A stretch of DNA of 64,000 bases, from the NCBI RefSeq assembly GCF_006438825.1, contig NZ_RCZP01000027.1:14500-78499 (forward strand), given 5' to 3'. A model generated the notes under the pieces. That model did no database searches. It saw only the letters and a list, made by a program, of their open reading frames with translations, and was not told the DNA's origin. The DNA is from Muricoccus nepalensis. Its GTDB lineage: Bacteria; Pseudomonadota; Alphaproteobacteria; Acetobacterales; Acetobacteraceae. The translations under genes were made by a program, and so were the position numbers. This document shows positions 24,594 to 33,591 of the stretch, piece by piece (position 1 is the stretch's first letter; each line of letters starts with the position of its first letter).

Positions 24594-25601
24594 CTAGCCG
24601 CGCCGCGCGAGGGTCGCGGACTGGCGGGCGATGGTAAGCAGCGCGGTGCGGGCCAGGGCCGCGTCCGGCATGGGCCGCCCGGTGCCGCCCGACTTCGACA
24701 GGCGCTCGGCCTCCAGCAGGCTGGCGAGCACGGTCTCCAGCGCCTCCGGTCGCCAGTGGCGCAGCGCCTTCTCGAAGCCCGGGCGGCTGCGGAAGAAGAC
24801 CGGCGGCTGCAGGGCCTGCATGCCCGCGACGGAGGCGAGGTGCAGGCGCTGGACGTGGCGCAGCAGGGCGCGGATGACCTGGACGGGGTTGGCGCCCTCG
24901 GCCATCGCGGATTCGAGGGCGCGGTCGGCGGTCGCGACCTCGCCGGCGGTGGCAGCCACGAGGGCTTCGTCGAGCTCGAGCGCGGAGCCGTCGCCGATGC
25001 AGGCGAGGACGTCCTCCTCGGCCAGCCGCCCGCCGGGGCCGGCGTAGAGGGCCAGTTTCTCAAGCTCGCGCCGCATGGCCTGGCGGTCGTCGCCGAGGCG
25101 GCCGGCGAGCCAGGCGATGGCGGAGGGCTCGGCCGTGACGCCGGCCTCGCGCAGGATGGCGGCGATGCTGGCCGAGAGCTCCGCGCCGCGCTCGCGGTAG
25201 CAGGCGACGCTGGCCGCGCGGGCATGGGCCTCGGCGAGCTGGCGGAGCTTGGAGCGGGCGGGAAGCTCGCCGGCCTCGAGGATAATCAGCGTGTCGCCGG
25301 GGGCGTCCAGCACCTCGCGCAGGGGCGCGGCGAGGGCGTCGGTGGCGTCGCGCACGCGCACCACGCGGCGGCCGCCGATGAGGGACAGGGCCGCGGCCTC
25401 GCCGGCCAGGGCGCCGGGGCGGGCGGCGGCGTCGCGGGCAAGGTCGGTGACGCGGAAGGGGTCGTTGCCGGGGGCCACGGCCTCCTGCAGGGCGTCGGCG
25501 CGCTCCCGCGCGAGGCCCGCGTCCTCGCCGTGCAGGAGGGCCGCGCGGGTGGCGCCGGGGTCCTTCAGGAAGGCGGGCAGGCGGCGGGCGTCGAGCTTCA
25601 T
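24594..25601 (-). CDS. holA: DNA polymerase III delta subunit
   Basis: 335 residues. Delta opens the beta sliding clamp as part of the clamp loader. Typical features are the start MKLDARRLPAFLKDPGATRA, LLHGEDAGLARERA (DNA_pol3_delta domain, residues 20-190), IILEAGELPARSKLRQLAE, DRQAMRRELEKLALYAG, and the C-terminal collar region with QVIRALLRHVQRLH. Length is normal. It follows lptE by 13 bases on the same strand; leuS-lptE-holA is a frequent order in alphaproteobacteria. Confidence 0.92.
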   Translation of the reverse strand: MKLDARRLPAFLKDPGATRAALLHGEDAGLARERADALQEAVAPGNDPFRVTDLARDAAARPGALAGEAAALSLIGGRRVVRVRDATDALAAPLREVLDAPGDTLIILEAGELPARSKLRQLAEAHARAASVACYRERGAELSASIAAILREAGVTAEPSAIAWLAGRLGDDRQAMRRELEKLALYAGPGGRLAEEDVLACIGDGSALELDEALVAATAGEVATADRALESAMAEGANPVQVIRALLRHVQRLHLASVAGMQALQPPVFFRSRPGFEKALRHWRPEALETVLASLLEAERLSKSGGTGRPMPDAALARTALLTIARQSATLARRG

Positions 25602-25614
25602 CGGGCCCCGCGGC

Positions 25615-26226
25615 TCAGGCCGCGGGGCGTTCGCGGAAGGCGAGGGCGAGGCGGAGCGCGATGTCCTCGGCGACGCGGTCCACCAGGCGGCGCTCGGCGG
25701 CCTCGCTGCTGACGACGGAGGAGAAGAACTCGAGGTCGGCGAGGTTGAAGGAATCGACCGCCCGCGCCGTGCCGGCCGCGATCCGCTGGGGCGGCACCGA
25801 GAGGGTCGAGAGGGTCCAGGGGGCGGTCATGGTGAGGCGGAAGCGGGAGGGCGAGCCGTCGCGCCGGTAGCCCTGGGCCTCGGAGGCGGAGGAGATGGAG
25901 GTGGTGAGGAGGTAGCGGGGCGCGGGGCCGCTGGGGTCGCGGGCGGCGAGGCGGCGCTCGAGGGACTGGTGGAGAAGCTGGCCGCTGCGGCCGTAGGTGG
26001 GGCCGAGCCGGATGGCGGCGAGCTCCGGGCCGAGATCCGCCGTGCCGCCGCCGAGGGACGGCGGGGCGTTCAGGGGCTCGAAGCCGCAGCCCGCCAGCAG
26101 CGGCAGGCCGAGGGAGGCGCCGAGCGCCCCGAGCAGGGCGCGGCGGCCGGTCGCCCCCGGGTGGGCCTCAGACCGGGCCTCGGATCGGGCCTCAGACGAC
26201 GAAGTTGACGATTCGGCCTGGGACAT
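25615..26226 (-). CDS. lptE: LPS-assembly lipoprotein LptE
   Basis: 203 residues. LptE plugs the LptD barrel that inserts LPS in the outer membrane. After a Ser/Glu-rich start, residues 27-46 form a lipoprotein signal ([20 protein letters not shown]) with lipobox LAGC and an RR pair. The mature part begins GFEPL, typical of alphaproteobacterial LptE. The ATG chosen lies inside the end of leuS, giving a 35-base overlap. The first 20 codons contain three 12-base tandem repeats ([12 protein letters not shown]). No later start precedes the signal peptide. Confidence 0.85.
   Translation of the reverse strand: MSQAESSTSSSEARSEARSEAHPGATGRRALLGALGASLGLPLLAGCGFEPLNAPPSLGGGTADLGPELAAIRLGPTYGRSGQLLHQSLERRLAARDPSGPAPRYLLTTSISSASEAQGYRRDGSPSRFRLTMTAPWTLSTLSVPPQRIAAGTARAVDSFNLADLEFFSSVVSSEAAERRLVDRVAEDIALRLALAFRERPAA
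26164..26199. repeat. Three 12-bp tandem repeats at the leuS/lptE overlap
   Basis: Plus-strand units ggcctcagaccg, ggcctcggatcg and ggcctcagacga follow one another exactly. They are in frame for lptE and span the leuS stop codon (26192-26194). Confidence 0.8.
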
Positions 26227-28819
26227 GGATGCGCTTCCGGATGGGCTTGCCCGCGATGGCACGCTGCACGTTCTCCTCGGCCTCGGCGGCCGCGAGGACG
26301 GCATCTTCCGGCGTTCCGACCGGCAGGGAAAGGGTGGCGCGCAGCTTGCCGAGCACCTGGACGGCGATGGTCATCGTCTCCGCCGCCAGCAGCGCCGGGT
26401 CGGCCTCGGGCCAGGGCATCCCCGCGACCAAGTCGGTGGTCCCGGGCCGGAGGATGGAGAGAAGCTCCTCCGCCAGGTGCGGCATCATGGGCGCGACCAG
26501 GCGGGCCATGACCGAGACCGCCTCGCGCCGCGCCTCGAGGGGGGCGTTGCTCCCCTCGATGGCGTTGGCAAACTCGTGCAGGCGGGCGACGGCGACGTTG
26601 AAGGCGAAGCCCTCCAGCGCCGCGGTGACGGCGGCGATGGTGCGGTGGGTGGCCTGCATCAGCGGGCGCGCGTCGCCGTCGCCGGCGCGGCCTCCGGGCG
26701 TCGCCGCGCCCTTCTGGTCGAGGGTGGCGGCGAGGCGCCAGAGGCGCTGGACGAAACGGTGGGCGCCGGCGACGCCGGACTCCGACCACTCCATGTCGCG
26801 GTCGGGCGGGTTGTCCGCCAGGATGAACCAGCGGGCGGTGTCGGCGCCGTAGCGGGAGATGATGGCGCCGGGGTCCACCGTGTTGCGCTTGGACTTCGAC
26901 ATCTTGTCGTTGCGCGACACGGTGAGCGGAATGCCTGTGCCCTTCTCCACCGCGCTGCCGTCGGCCGCGACCTCCACCTCGTCGGGCGCGAGCCAGCGGT
27001 TGTCGGGCGCCTTGTAGGAGGCGTGCTGGACCATGCCCTGGGTGAAGAGGCCGGCGAAGGGCTCGGGGGTCCGCACCTGGCCCATGGTGGACAGCGCCCG
27101 GGTGAAGAAGCGGGCGTAGAGGAGGTGCAGGATCGCGTGCTCGATGCCCCCGATGTACTGGTCCACCGGCAGCCAGGCGTCGGCGGCCTCGGGCGTGATC
27201 GGCGCCTCGGCGCGGGGCGCGCAGAAGCGGGCGAAGTACCAGGAGCTGTCGACGAAGGTGTCGCAGGTGTCCGTCTCGCGGCGCGCGGGGGCCCCGCAGG
27301 AGGGGCAGGCGACGTGCTTCCAGCTGGGGTGGTGGTCGAGCGGGTTGCCGGGCACCGAGAAGTCCACGTCCTCGGGCAGGAGGACCGGGAGCTGGTCCTT
27401 CGGCACGGGCACGGTGCCGCAGGCCTCGCAGTGGATGACCGGGATGGGGCAGCCCCAGTAGCGCTGGCGGGAGACGCCCCAGTCGCGCAGCCGCCAGTTC
27501 ACGACGCCCTGGCCGAGGCCGCGGGCCTCCAGCGCGTCGATCGCGGCGCGCTTGGCGGCGGCGGTGTCGAGGCCGTCCAGGAAGGCGGAGTTGTAGAGGG
27601 TGCCGTCGCCGGTCCAGGGCGTGCGGCCGATGGCGAAGGACGCGGGGTCCTCGCCCGGCGGCAGCACCACGGGGGGCACGGGCAGGCCGTACTTGCGCGC
27701 GAAGTCGAGGTCGCGCTGGTCGTGCGCCGGGCAGCCGAAGAGGGCGCCCGTGCCGTACTCCATGAGGACGAAGTTCGCGATCCAGACGGGGAAGGTCGCG
27801 CCCTCGAGGAAGGGATGGGCGACGCGGAAGCCAGTGTCGAAGCCCTTCTTCTCGGCCTGCTCGATGGCGGCCTCGCTCGTGCCCTGGCTGCGGCACTCCG
27901 CGACGAAGGCGGCGGCCGCGGGGTCGCGGGCGGCGGCGGCCGCGGCCAGCGGGTGCTCGGCGGCCACCGCCAGGAAGGACATGCCGAAGAGGGTGTCGGG
28001 GCGGGTGGTGAAGACCTCCGCCTCGGTGACGCCGTCCACGGGCGCGGCCAGCGGGAAGCGCACGCGCGCGCCCTCGCTCCGGCCGATCCAGTTCGCCTGC
28101 ATGGTGCGCACGCGCTCGGGCCAGCGGTCGAGCGTGTCCAGCGCCGCCAGGAGGTCGGGCGCGAACTTCGTGATGGCGAGGAACCACTGGGAAAGCTCGC
28201 GCTTCTCCACGGGGGCGCCGGAGCGCCAGCCCTTGCCGTCGATGACCTGCTCGTTGGCGAGCACCGTGCCGTCCACGGGGTCCCAGTTCACCCAGGACTT
28301 GCGGCGCTCGACCAGGCCGGCCTGGAGGAAGTCGAGGAAGAGGGCCTGCTGCTTGCCGTAGTACTCGGGGTCGCAGGTCGCGAACTCGCGCGACCAGTCG
28401 AGCGAGAGGCCCATGCTCTTCAGCTCGGCGCGCATGGCCGCGATGTTGGCGTAGGTCCAGGCGGCGGGGTGGGTGCCGCGCTCGCGCGCCGCGTTCTCGG
28501 CGGGCAGGCCGAAGGCGTCCCAGCCCATGGGGTGCATCACCGCGTGCCCGCGGGCGCGCTTGTAGCGGGCGACCACGTCGCCGAGCGTGTAGTTCCGCAC
28601 GTGCCCCATGTGGATCTTGCCGGAGGGGTAGGGGAACATCTCGAGGACGTAGTACTTTGGCTTCGTGCCGTCGGGCACGTCGGGCGCGGCGAAGAGGGCG
28701 CCCTGCTCCCAGGCCGCCTGCCAGCGGGGCTCGGCGGCGGCGAAGTCGTAGCGCTCCACGGGTCGCTCCAGGGGGCGCTCCATCGGGCGGGCGGGGGTGT
28801 CGGTCGGGCCGTCGGTCAT
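26192..28819 (-). CDS. leuS: Leucyl-tRNA synthetase
   Basis: 875 residues from the ATG at 28819, which gives the N-terminus [10 protein letters not shown]; an earlier ATG would add 41 implausible residues. It charges tRNA-Leu and edits mischarged products. The HIGH signature reads HMGH at 70-73 ([15 protein letters not shown]). The editing domain is inserted after about residue 230. KMSKS is intact in [14 protein letters not shown], and a C-terminal anticodon-binding and tail domain ends with [13 protein letters not shown]. Length is normal for the bacterial type. First gene of leuS-lptE-holA. Confidence 0.95.
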   Translation of the reverse strand: MTDGPTDTPARPMERPLERPVERYDFAAAEPRWQAAWEQGALFAAPDVPDGTKPKYYVLEMFPYPSGKIHMGHVRNYTLGDVVARYKRARGHAVMHPMGWDAFGLPAENAARERGTHPAAWTYANIAAMRAELKSMGLSLDWSREFATCDPEYYGKQQALFLDFLQAGLVERRKSWVNWDPVDGTVLANEQVIDGKGWRSGAPVEKRELSQWFLAITKFAPDLLAALDTLDRWPERVRTMQANWIGRSEGARVRFPLAAPVDGVTEAEVFTTRPDTLFGMSFLAVAAEHPLAAAAAARDPAAAAFVAECRSQGTSEAAIEQAEKKGFDTGFRVAHPFLEGATFPVWIANFVLMEYGTGALFGCPAHDQRDLDFARKYGLPVPPVVLPPGEDPASFAIGRTPWTGDGTLYNSAFLDGLDTAAAKRAAIDALEARGLGQGVVNWRLRDWGVSRQRYWGCPIPVIHCEACGTVPVPKDQLPVLLPEDVDFSVPGNPLDHHPSWKHVACPSCGAPARRETDTCDTFVDSSWYFARFCAPRAEAPITPEAADAWLPVDQYIGGIEHAILHLLYARFFTRALSTMGQVRTPEPFAGLFTQGMVQHASYKAPDNRWLAPDEVEVAADGSAVEKGTGIPLTVSRNDKMSKSKRNTVDPGAIISRYGADTARWFILADNPPDRDMEWSESGVAGAHRFVQRLWRLAATLDQKGAATPGGRAGDGDARPLMQATHRTIAAVTAALEGFAFNVAVARLHEFANAIEGSNAPLEARREAVSVMARLVAPMMPHLAEELLSILRPGTTDLVAGMPWPEADPALLAAETMTIAVQVLGKLRATLSLPVGTPEDAVLAAAEAEENVQRAIAGKPIRKRIHVPGRIVNFVV

Positions 28820-28945
28820 CGGGGCCAATATGGGCCTTCGTCGTTGGTGCGTCCCCATATTCCGCCGCGCGCGGGGTGGGAAGGGGGCGGTGCAACCCTG
28901 GGGCGGCCACGGGGTTCTGAGCCCCGCTGACGAAGGATTCATGAC

Positions 28946-29308
28946 ATGAAGTTAATGCGGACCGCCACCCTTCTCGCCGCCCTCGCCGCGGCCCCCGCCC
29001 TCGCGCAGGGCCAGACCCCGGCGGGCGCCACCGCCATCCCGTCCGGGCACCTGCGGGCCGAGGCGCTGATCGACCGCGACGTCTACAGCACCGACAACGT
29101 CGAGGTGGGCGAGGTGCAGGACCTCATCATCGATCCCGCCGGCGGGCGCGTGACGATGGTGGTGATCGAGGTGGAGAGCCGGCTCGGCCTCGCGCAGAAA
29201 TACGTCGCCGTGCCGCTGGAGCGGCTGCGCCTGTCCGAGGCCGAGCGGCGCGTGGCGCTGGACATGGCCTCGGCGGAGGTCCGGTCGCTGCCGGCGCTCG
29301 GCTACTGA
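28946..29308 (+). CDS. Exported PRC-barrel domain protein
   Basis: 120 residues. A signal peptide ([19 protein letters not shown]) with likely cleavage after AQ is followed by a PRC-barrel (about 37-110: [37 protein letters not shown]). Such proteins are widespread in Acetobacteraceae and Rhizobiales and tend to be envelope-stress or storage-related, but no defined role is known. It is divergent from leuS and convergent with the DUF3576 gene. Confidence 0.8.
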   Translation: MKLMRTATLLAALAAAPALAQGQTPAGATAIPSGHLRAEALIDRDVYSTDNVEVGEVQDLIIDPAGGRVTMVVIEVESRLGLAQKYVAVPLERLRLSEAERRVALDMASAEVRSLPALGY

Positions 29309-29347
29309 GGGCAGTGGAGCCGGACCGCCAGTCTCGGGCCGCCGGGC

Positions 29348-29884
29348 TCAGAGCGCGGCGGACTGGCTCCGCAGCTCGCGGGCGCGGGCGAGGACCTTGT
29401 CCTCGAGCTCCGTGCTCGTGGCGTTGGCGACGGGGACGTCCACCCAGAGGCCGTTGCGGAGTTCCTGGCGGAAGACCGAGACGCGCACGCCGTCCGAGCG
29501 AAGCTGGCGGCCGAGGATATAGGCGGTGGCGCGGAAGCGCTCCCCCTGGGCGGCGGGGGGGCTGTACCAGTCGGTGATGATGACGCCGCCGAAGGGATCG
29601 GCTGAGGCGAGCGGCATGAAGGAGAGGGTGTCGAGGCTGGCGCGCCAGAGATAGGCGTTCACGCCGAGGGTGCCCTGGTCGGCGCCCGCGCCGCCGCCGT
29701 TGCCCCCGCCCTCGCGCCGGCTGGTGCCGAGGATCAGCAGGCCGTCCTGGTTGCCGGAGAGGCGGCCGGTGACGCGGGCGCGGCGGCTGTCGTCGTAGTA
29801 CTCGCTGTTGTCCACCTGCCGGGTCTGGCCGCAGGCGGCGACGAGCACGGGAAGGGCAAGGGCGGCGAGGCGAAGATGGCGCAT
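29348..29884 (-). CDS. DUF3576 lipoprotein
   Basis: 178 residues from the ATG that starts a lipoprotein signal (MRHLRLAALALPVLVAACG, lipobox VAAC, Cys18). The mature part carries the DUF3576 pattern: GVNAYLWRASLDTLSFMPLA, then SADPFGGVIITDWY and RFRATAYILGRQLRSDGVRV. A short Gly-rich insert (EGGGNGGGAG) precedes it. DUF3576 is an alphaproteobacterial outer-membrane-associated family of unknown role. In several genomes it lies near leuS, as here. Confidence 0.88.
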   Translation of the reverse strand: MRHLRLAALALPVLVAACGQTRQVDNSEYYDDSRRARVTGRLSGNQDGLLILGTSRREGGGNGGGAGADQGTLGVNAYLWRASLDTLSFMPLASADPFGGVIITDWYSPPAAQGERFRATAYILGRQLRSDGVRVSVFRQELRNGLWVDVPVANATSTELEDKVLARARELRSQSAAL

Positions 29885-29975
29885 GGGCCGGCACCTAAGG
29901 CAGCCGCGGGCCGGGGCGCAAGGGGTAAGTTGGAGAAGGCGGCGGGGTTTCGGCGGCCGCCGGGAGGCGGGCATG

Positions 29976-30007
29976 AAAAAGGGGCGGCGGGTTTCCCCGC
30001 CGCCCCC
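29976..30007 (-). terminator. Rho-independent terminator of the porin gene
   Basis: Read on the minus strand, 11-bp arms gggg/cggcggg and their complement close a GAAA (GNRA) tetraloop, followed by five T. It lies 25 bases after the porin stop. This is the clearest intrinsic terminator in the window. Confidence 0.85.
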
Positions 30008-30032
30008 TTGGGTTCCGCCGAAGCGGATTGGA

Positions 30033-31418
30033 TCAGAAGGCGACGCGGAAGCCGGCGAGCACCGTGCCGACGTTCGAGCCGCGCTGGATGAAGGTGCCGT
30101 TCGCGACCGTGGCGGCCGTGGCGGTGTTGCCGGTCACGAAGTCGAAGCCGGCCTCCTTGCGCTGGGTCTGGAGGTACTCGGCGAAGAAGTCGAGGCCCGG
30201 CGCGATGCGGTAGTTGCCGCCGACCGCGAAGCCCGTGTCGGTGCGGTCACCCGTGGCGGCGCGGAGCACGCCACCGCCGCCGGCCGTGCCGCCGGTCAGG
30301 GTCTGGGCACCGGCCGAGACCGAGCGCAGGTAGTGGCCGCCGATCGTGATGGCGTCGATCGTGTAGGTGGCGCCGACGAGGAAGGCGTCGATGTTGCGGC
30401 TGTCGACCGGGTTGCCGGCGCTGCGCTCGAGCTTGGTGGCGAAGTTCGCGTTGCCGCTGCCGCCCGTGTACCAGCCGCCGACCGTGAAGCCGTAGGCGGT
30501 GGCCGCGACGCCGGCCCAGACCATGTCGAGGCGCTGCGGCGAGAAGCCGGTCGTGTTCTTGATGGAGTCCGCGCCGTAGTAGCCGATGGTGGCGGTCAGG
30601 CCCACGGGGCCGAAGGCGCCGCGCCAGCGGAGGGCGGCCTGGATCTCGTTGCGGCGGCGGAAGTTCTGGCCGTTGAGCGCGGAGGTGCGGTCGCAGAGCG
30701 CGGCGGCGTTGAGCGCGTCGCAGCCCGAGTTGGCGCCGTCGTTCGTGTTGAACGAGAAGCTGCCGCCGGCGTCGAAGCCGAGGAACTGCGGGGACAGGTA
30801 GATGAGCTTCGTGTTGTCGCCCGGGTCGTTCACGGTGCTGAAGGCGCCGCGCTGGTTGCCGCCGACGACCTGCTGGTACTGGTCGCCCGAGTCGAGGCCG
30901 CCGACGCCGAAGCCGGTGATGTGGCCGGACTGGAGCTGCTGGACCGCGCCGTCCTCGTCGCCGAAGCGGATCTGGCCCCAGGAGCCGGCGAGGTAGGCCC
31001 ACGCCTCGTCATAGGCGAGCGTGTTCTTGCCGCTGTTGTTGACCGAGTTGTAGGTCTGGTTCGGCGTCACCGTGGCGTTGAACGCCTGCGGCTGACGGTA
31101 GGCGTCGTTCTCGATCTCGAGCGCCACGCCGTACTGGAGGCCGTTCGCGGCCTTGCCCGAGGCGAGGATGTGGATCTCGATCTCGTTCGTGAAGTCAGAC
31201 TTGCCGAGACGCGTGGTCGCGTTGCTGTCGTTCGTCTGGTTCGTGTAGTTGTACATCGCGCGGTAGTAACCGCCGATGCGAACCTCGAGACCGCGCATCG
31301 AGGTGCCGGCGGCGCCCATCGAGCTGTCCGAGAAGCTCACGCCCTGCGCCATGGCGCCGGTCGGCGCGAACAGGGCAGCGGCGGCGACGGCCGTGCTGCC
31401 GAGAAGAAGCTTACGCAT
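30033..31418 (-). CDS. General porin
   Basis: 461 residues, an outer-membrane 16-strand beta-barrel of the alphaproteobacterial gram-negative porin type. Signal peptide MRKLLLGSTAVAAAALFAPTGAMA; the mature chain begins QGVSFSDSS. Beta-rich, Gly/Tyr/Asn-rich sequence runs throughout (GQIRFGDEDGAVQQLQSGHI, NLDFF-type strands) and ends with the C-terminal aromatic signature AGFRVAF. A loop with two Cys (SGCDALNAAALCD) is probably disulphide-closed. An aggagg ribosome binding site precedes the ATG and a strong terminator follows, suggesting high monocistronic expression. Pore selectivity is unknown. Confidence 0.9.
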   Translation of the reverse strand: MRKLLLGSTAVAAAALFAPTGAMAQGVSFSDSSMGAAGTSMRGLEVRIGGYYRAMYNYTNQTNDSNATTRLGKSDFTNEIEIHILASGKAANGLQYGVALEIENDAYRQPQAFNATVTPNQTYNSVNNSGKNTLAYDEAWAYLAGSWGQIRFGDEDGAVQQLQSGHITGFGVGGLDSGDQYQQVVGGNQRGAFSTVNDPGDNTKLIYLSPQFLGFDAGGSFSFNTNDGANSGCDALNAAALCDRTSALNGQNFRRRNEIQAALRWRGAFGPVGLTATIGYYGADSIKNTTGFSPQRLDMVWAGVAATAYGFTVGGWYTGGSGNANFATKLERSAGNPVDSRNIDAFLVGATYTIDAITIGGHYLRSVSAGAQTLTGGTAGGGGVLRAATGDRTDTGFAVGGNYRIAPGLDFFAEYLQTQRKEAGFDFVTGNTATAATVANGTFIQRGSNVGTVLAGFRVAF

Positions 31419-31632
31419 CCCAAATCCTCCTGACGTACCGGGGAGCAGCCCCGGCGCTTCACGCGACCCGCCCGCCCCCCTCGGCGGGTTTGCCGCGAGA
31501 AATGCACCCCAAGGATGCGCCCCCCTTTGGCCGAGCCCGGGCGGACTATGGTTCAGGGTGTCGGAAGGCGTCCATGGCGCAATCGGGCCGAACGCGACAT
31601 CCGCGAAACACTGTGGCCAGCACGCCACAGGC

Positions 31633-32244
31633 TCAGGCGAGCCCCCCGATGGCCGCCCAGCCCAGGGTTGCGGGGGCGCCCGGCCCTCGCTTTCCGGGCA
31701 GGCCGGGCAGGCGGCGCCGGTTGCGGGCGGTAACGCCGCCGAGCGCGACGACCGGCCGCCCGGCGCCGCGCGCGACCGCCCCCCAGCGCAGCGGGCCGAG
31801 CGCGGGGGCGCCGGGGTGGCTGGCCGTCGGGAATACCGGCGAGAGGAGGACGAGGTCCGCCCCCAGGCGGCGGGCGCGGGCGAGTCCCCCCCGCCCGTGC
31901 GCCGCGACCGAGAGCAGCGGCGGGCGCGGCCGGCGCCGGGCGAGGAGGAAGGGAAGGAGGCCCGTCGCGGGGCGGCGGTCCGGCAGGTGCAGCCCGGCGC
32001 GAAGGAGGAGGGCGGCGCGGCCCTCGCCGGCAAGGACGAGTCGCAGGCCCCGCCGGCGGGCGAGCAGCGCGAGGGGGCCCAGCAGCGCGGGGTCGAGGTC
32101 GCGCGCCAGCACCGCGCTGCCCGGCGGCAGGCGCCCGGCCGCGGCGCGGGGATCGGGCAGGCGGCGGGCGTCGCTGAGCAGCCAGAGGGTGGGCAGGCCG
32201 CGGTTCCCGGGAGCCTGGTTCTGCCCTAGCGTCCCGCGCCTCAT
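31633..32244 (-). CDS. ThiE/TenI-like thiamine-phosphate-synthase family protein, degenerate
   Basis: 203 residues with a TIM-barrel TMP-synthase character: LLSDARRLPDP near the start, GLHLP, LSVAAHGRGGLARARRLGAD, LVLLSPVFPTASHPGAPALGP and VVALGGVTARN. Substrate-binding residues typical of true ThiE (QLR, the N-D/R pair) are not obvious, so it may be a TenI-like paralogue with another role. The only ATG puts its start codon overlapping that of YggS on the other strand (CATGA). A non-ATG start slightly downstream is possible. Confidence 0.7.
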   Translation of the reverse strand: MRRGTLGQNQAPGNRGLPTLWLLSDARRLPDPRAAAGRLPPGSAVLARDLDPALLGPLALLARRRGLRLVLAGEGRAALLLRAGLHLPDRRPATGLLPFLLARRRPRPPLLSVAAHGRGGLARARRLGADLVLLSPVFPTASHPGAPALGPLRWGAVARGAGRPVVALGGVTARNRRRLPGLPGKRGPGAPATLGWAAIGGLA

Positions 32245-32956
32245 GACCGAATTCCCCGCCCCCGCCGAACACGCCCCCGACGCCTCCGCCATCGCCGCGA
32301 ATCTCGCCCGGATCAAGGCGCGGATCGCCGTCGCCTGCGACCGGGCGGGGCGCGACCCCGCGGCGGTCGCGCTCGTCGCCGTCTCCAAGACGCACCCGGC
32401 CGCGGCGGTGGAGGCGGCGCTGGCGGCGGGGCAGGTGAATTTCGGCGAGAACCGCGTGCAGGAGGCGGCCGGCAAGTTCCCGCCCCTGCGCGCGGCGCAC
32501 CCGGCGATGCGCCTGCACCTCATCGGCGGGCTGCAGACGAACAAGGCGCGGGACGCCGTGCGGGTAGCCGACGTGATCGAGAGCCTCGACCGCCCGCGCC
32601 TGGCCGAGGCCATCGCGGACGCCATCCGGCGGGAGGGCCGCGCGCCCGCGCTGCTCGTGCAGGTGAACACGGGGGCGGAGCCGCAGAAGTCCGGCGTGGC
32701 GCGGGACGAGGCCTCGGCCTTCCTCCGCGCCTGCCGGGAGGCGCATGGGCTGGCCGTGACGGGCGCCATGTGCATCCCGCCCGAGGGCGAGGACCCGGCG
32801 CCGCATTTCCGCTGGCTGGCCGCCTTCGCGGCCGACGAGGGGCTGCCCGTGCTGTCCATGGGCATGAGCGGCGACTTCGAGGCGGCGGTCGAGTGCGGGG
32901 CGACCGAGGTGCGGGTGGGAAGCGCCCTCTTCGGGGCGCGGCCCTCGCCGGTCTGA
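32243..32956 (+). CDS. YggS/PROSC-family PLP homeostasis protein
   Basis: 237 residues. It carries PLP and buffers free cofactor in the cytoplasm; no catalysis is established. The PLP Lys lies in LVAVSKTHPAAAVEAAL. Other family marks are NFGENRVQEA, LHLIGGLQTNKAR, SLDRPRLAEAI, LVQVNTGAEPQKSG and SMGMSGDFEAAVECGATEVRVGSALFG. Complete. Its start codon overlaps that of a ThiE-like gene on the opposite strand. A methyltransferase follows by 11 bases. Confidence 0.92.
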   Translation: MTEFPAPAEHAPDASAIAANLARIKARIAVACDRAGRDPAAVALVAVSKTHPAAAVEAALAAGQVNFGENRVQEAAGKFPPLRAAHPAMRLHLIGGLQTNKARDAVRVADVIESLDRPRLAEAIADAIRREGRAPALLVQVNTGAEPQKSGVARDEASAFLRACREAHGLAVTGAMCIPPEGEDPAPHFRWLAAFAADEGLPVLSMGMSGDFEAAVECGATEVRVGSALFGARPSPV

Positions 32957-32966
32957 GGCGCGGCGG

Positions 32967-33581
32967 GTGAGCGACGCCGGCGCCTGGGACGCGCGCTACG
33001 CCTCCGGCGGCTACGCCTTCGGGGAGGCGCCGAACCGCCACCTGGAGGCGCAGGCCTGGCGGCTGCGCCCGGGCTCGCGCGCGCTGTCGCTCGGCGATGG
33101 CGAGGGGCGGAACGGGGTCTGGCTGGCCGAGCGCGGCCTGGACGTGACGGCGGTGGACTGGTCGGCGACGGGCCTGGCCAAGGCGGCGGCGCTGGCGGCC
33201 GCGCGCGGGGTGCCGCTGCGCCCGGTGGTGGCGGACCTCACGGCCTGGGACTGGCCGGCGGCCGCCTTCGACCTCGTCGCCTGGATCTTCGTGCACCTGC
33301 CGCCCGCGGACCGCGCGGTGGTGGCGGCGGGCGCGGCCGCCGCCCTGGCGCCGGGCGGGCTGCTCGTGCTGGAGGGCTTCACCCCGGCCCAGGAGGGGCG
33401 GCGCTCGGGCGGGCCGCGCGACCCCTCCCTGCTCTGGTCCGCCGCCCTCGTGCGGGAGCGCTTCGCGGGGCTGGAGGTGCTGGAGTGCCTCGAGGGCACC
33501 GTCGTGCTGGACGAGGGGCCGAAGCACCAGGGCCCGGCCGAGGTCGTGCGGGCCGTCCTGCGGAAGCCGCCCCCCTTATAA
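32967..33581 (+). CDS. Class I SAM-dependent methyltransferase
   Basis: 204 residues from a GTG. Motif I is weakly modified (LSLGDGEGRNGVWLAERGLDVTAVDWS). Later motifs are VVADLTAWDWP, FDLVAWIFVHLP and LAPGGLLVLEGFTPAQ. The order and the opening WDARYASGGYAFGEAPN resemble TehB-like tellurite/thiol methyltransferases. Substrate unknown. Probably co-transcribed with yggS. Confidence 0.85.
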   Translation: MSDAGAWDARYASGGYAFGEAPNRHLEAQAWRLRPGSRALSLGDGEGRNGVWLAERGLDVTAVDWSATGLAKAAALAAARGVPLRPVVADLTAWDWPAAAFDLVAWIFVHLPPADRAVVAAGAAAALAPGGLLVLEGFTPAQEGRRSGGPRDPSLLWSAALVRERFAGLEVLECLEGTVVLDEGPKHQGPAEVVRAVLRKPPPL

Positions 33582-33591
33582 GGATGGCCTC

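Noticed and set aside
25997-28930. Plus-strand frame of 977 codons antisense to leuS
   Set aside because: leuS has all signature motifs on the other strand; this product is a Gly/Val/Arg shadow.
31440-31500. GC-rich inverted repeat upstream of the porin gene considered as a terminator
   Set aside because: Arms are short with a long loop and no U-tract in either direction; support was too weak.
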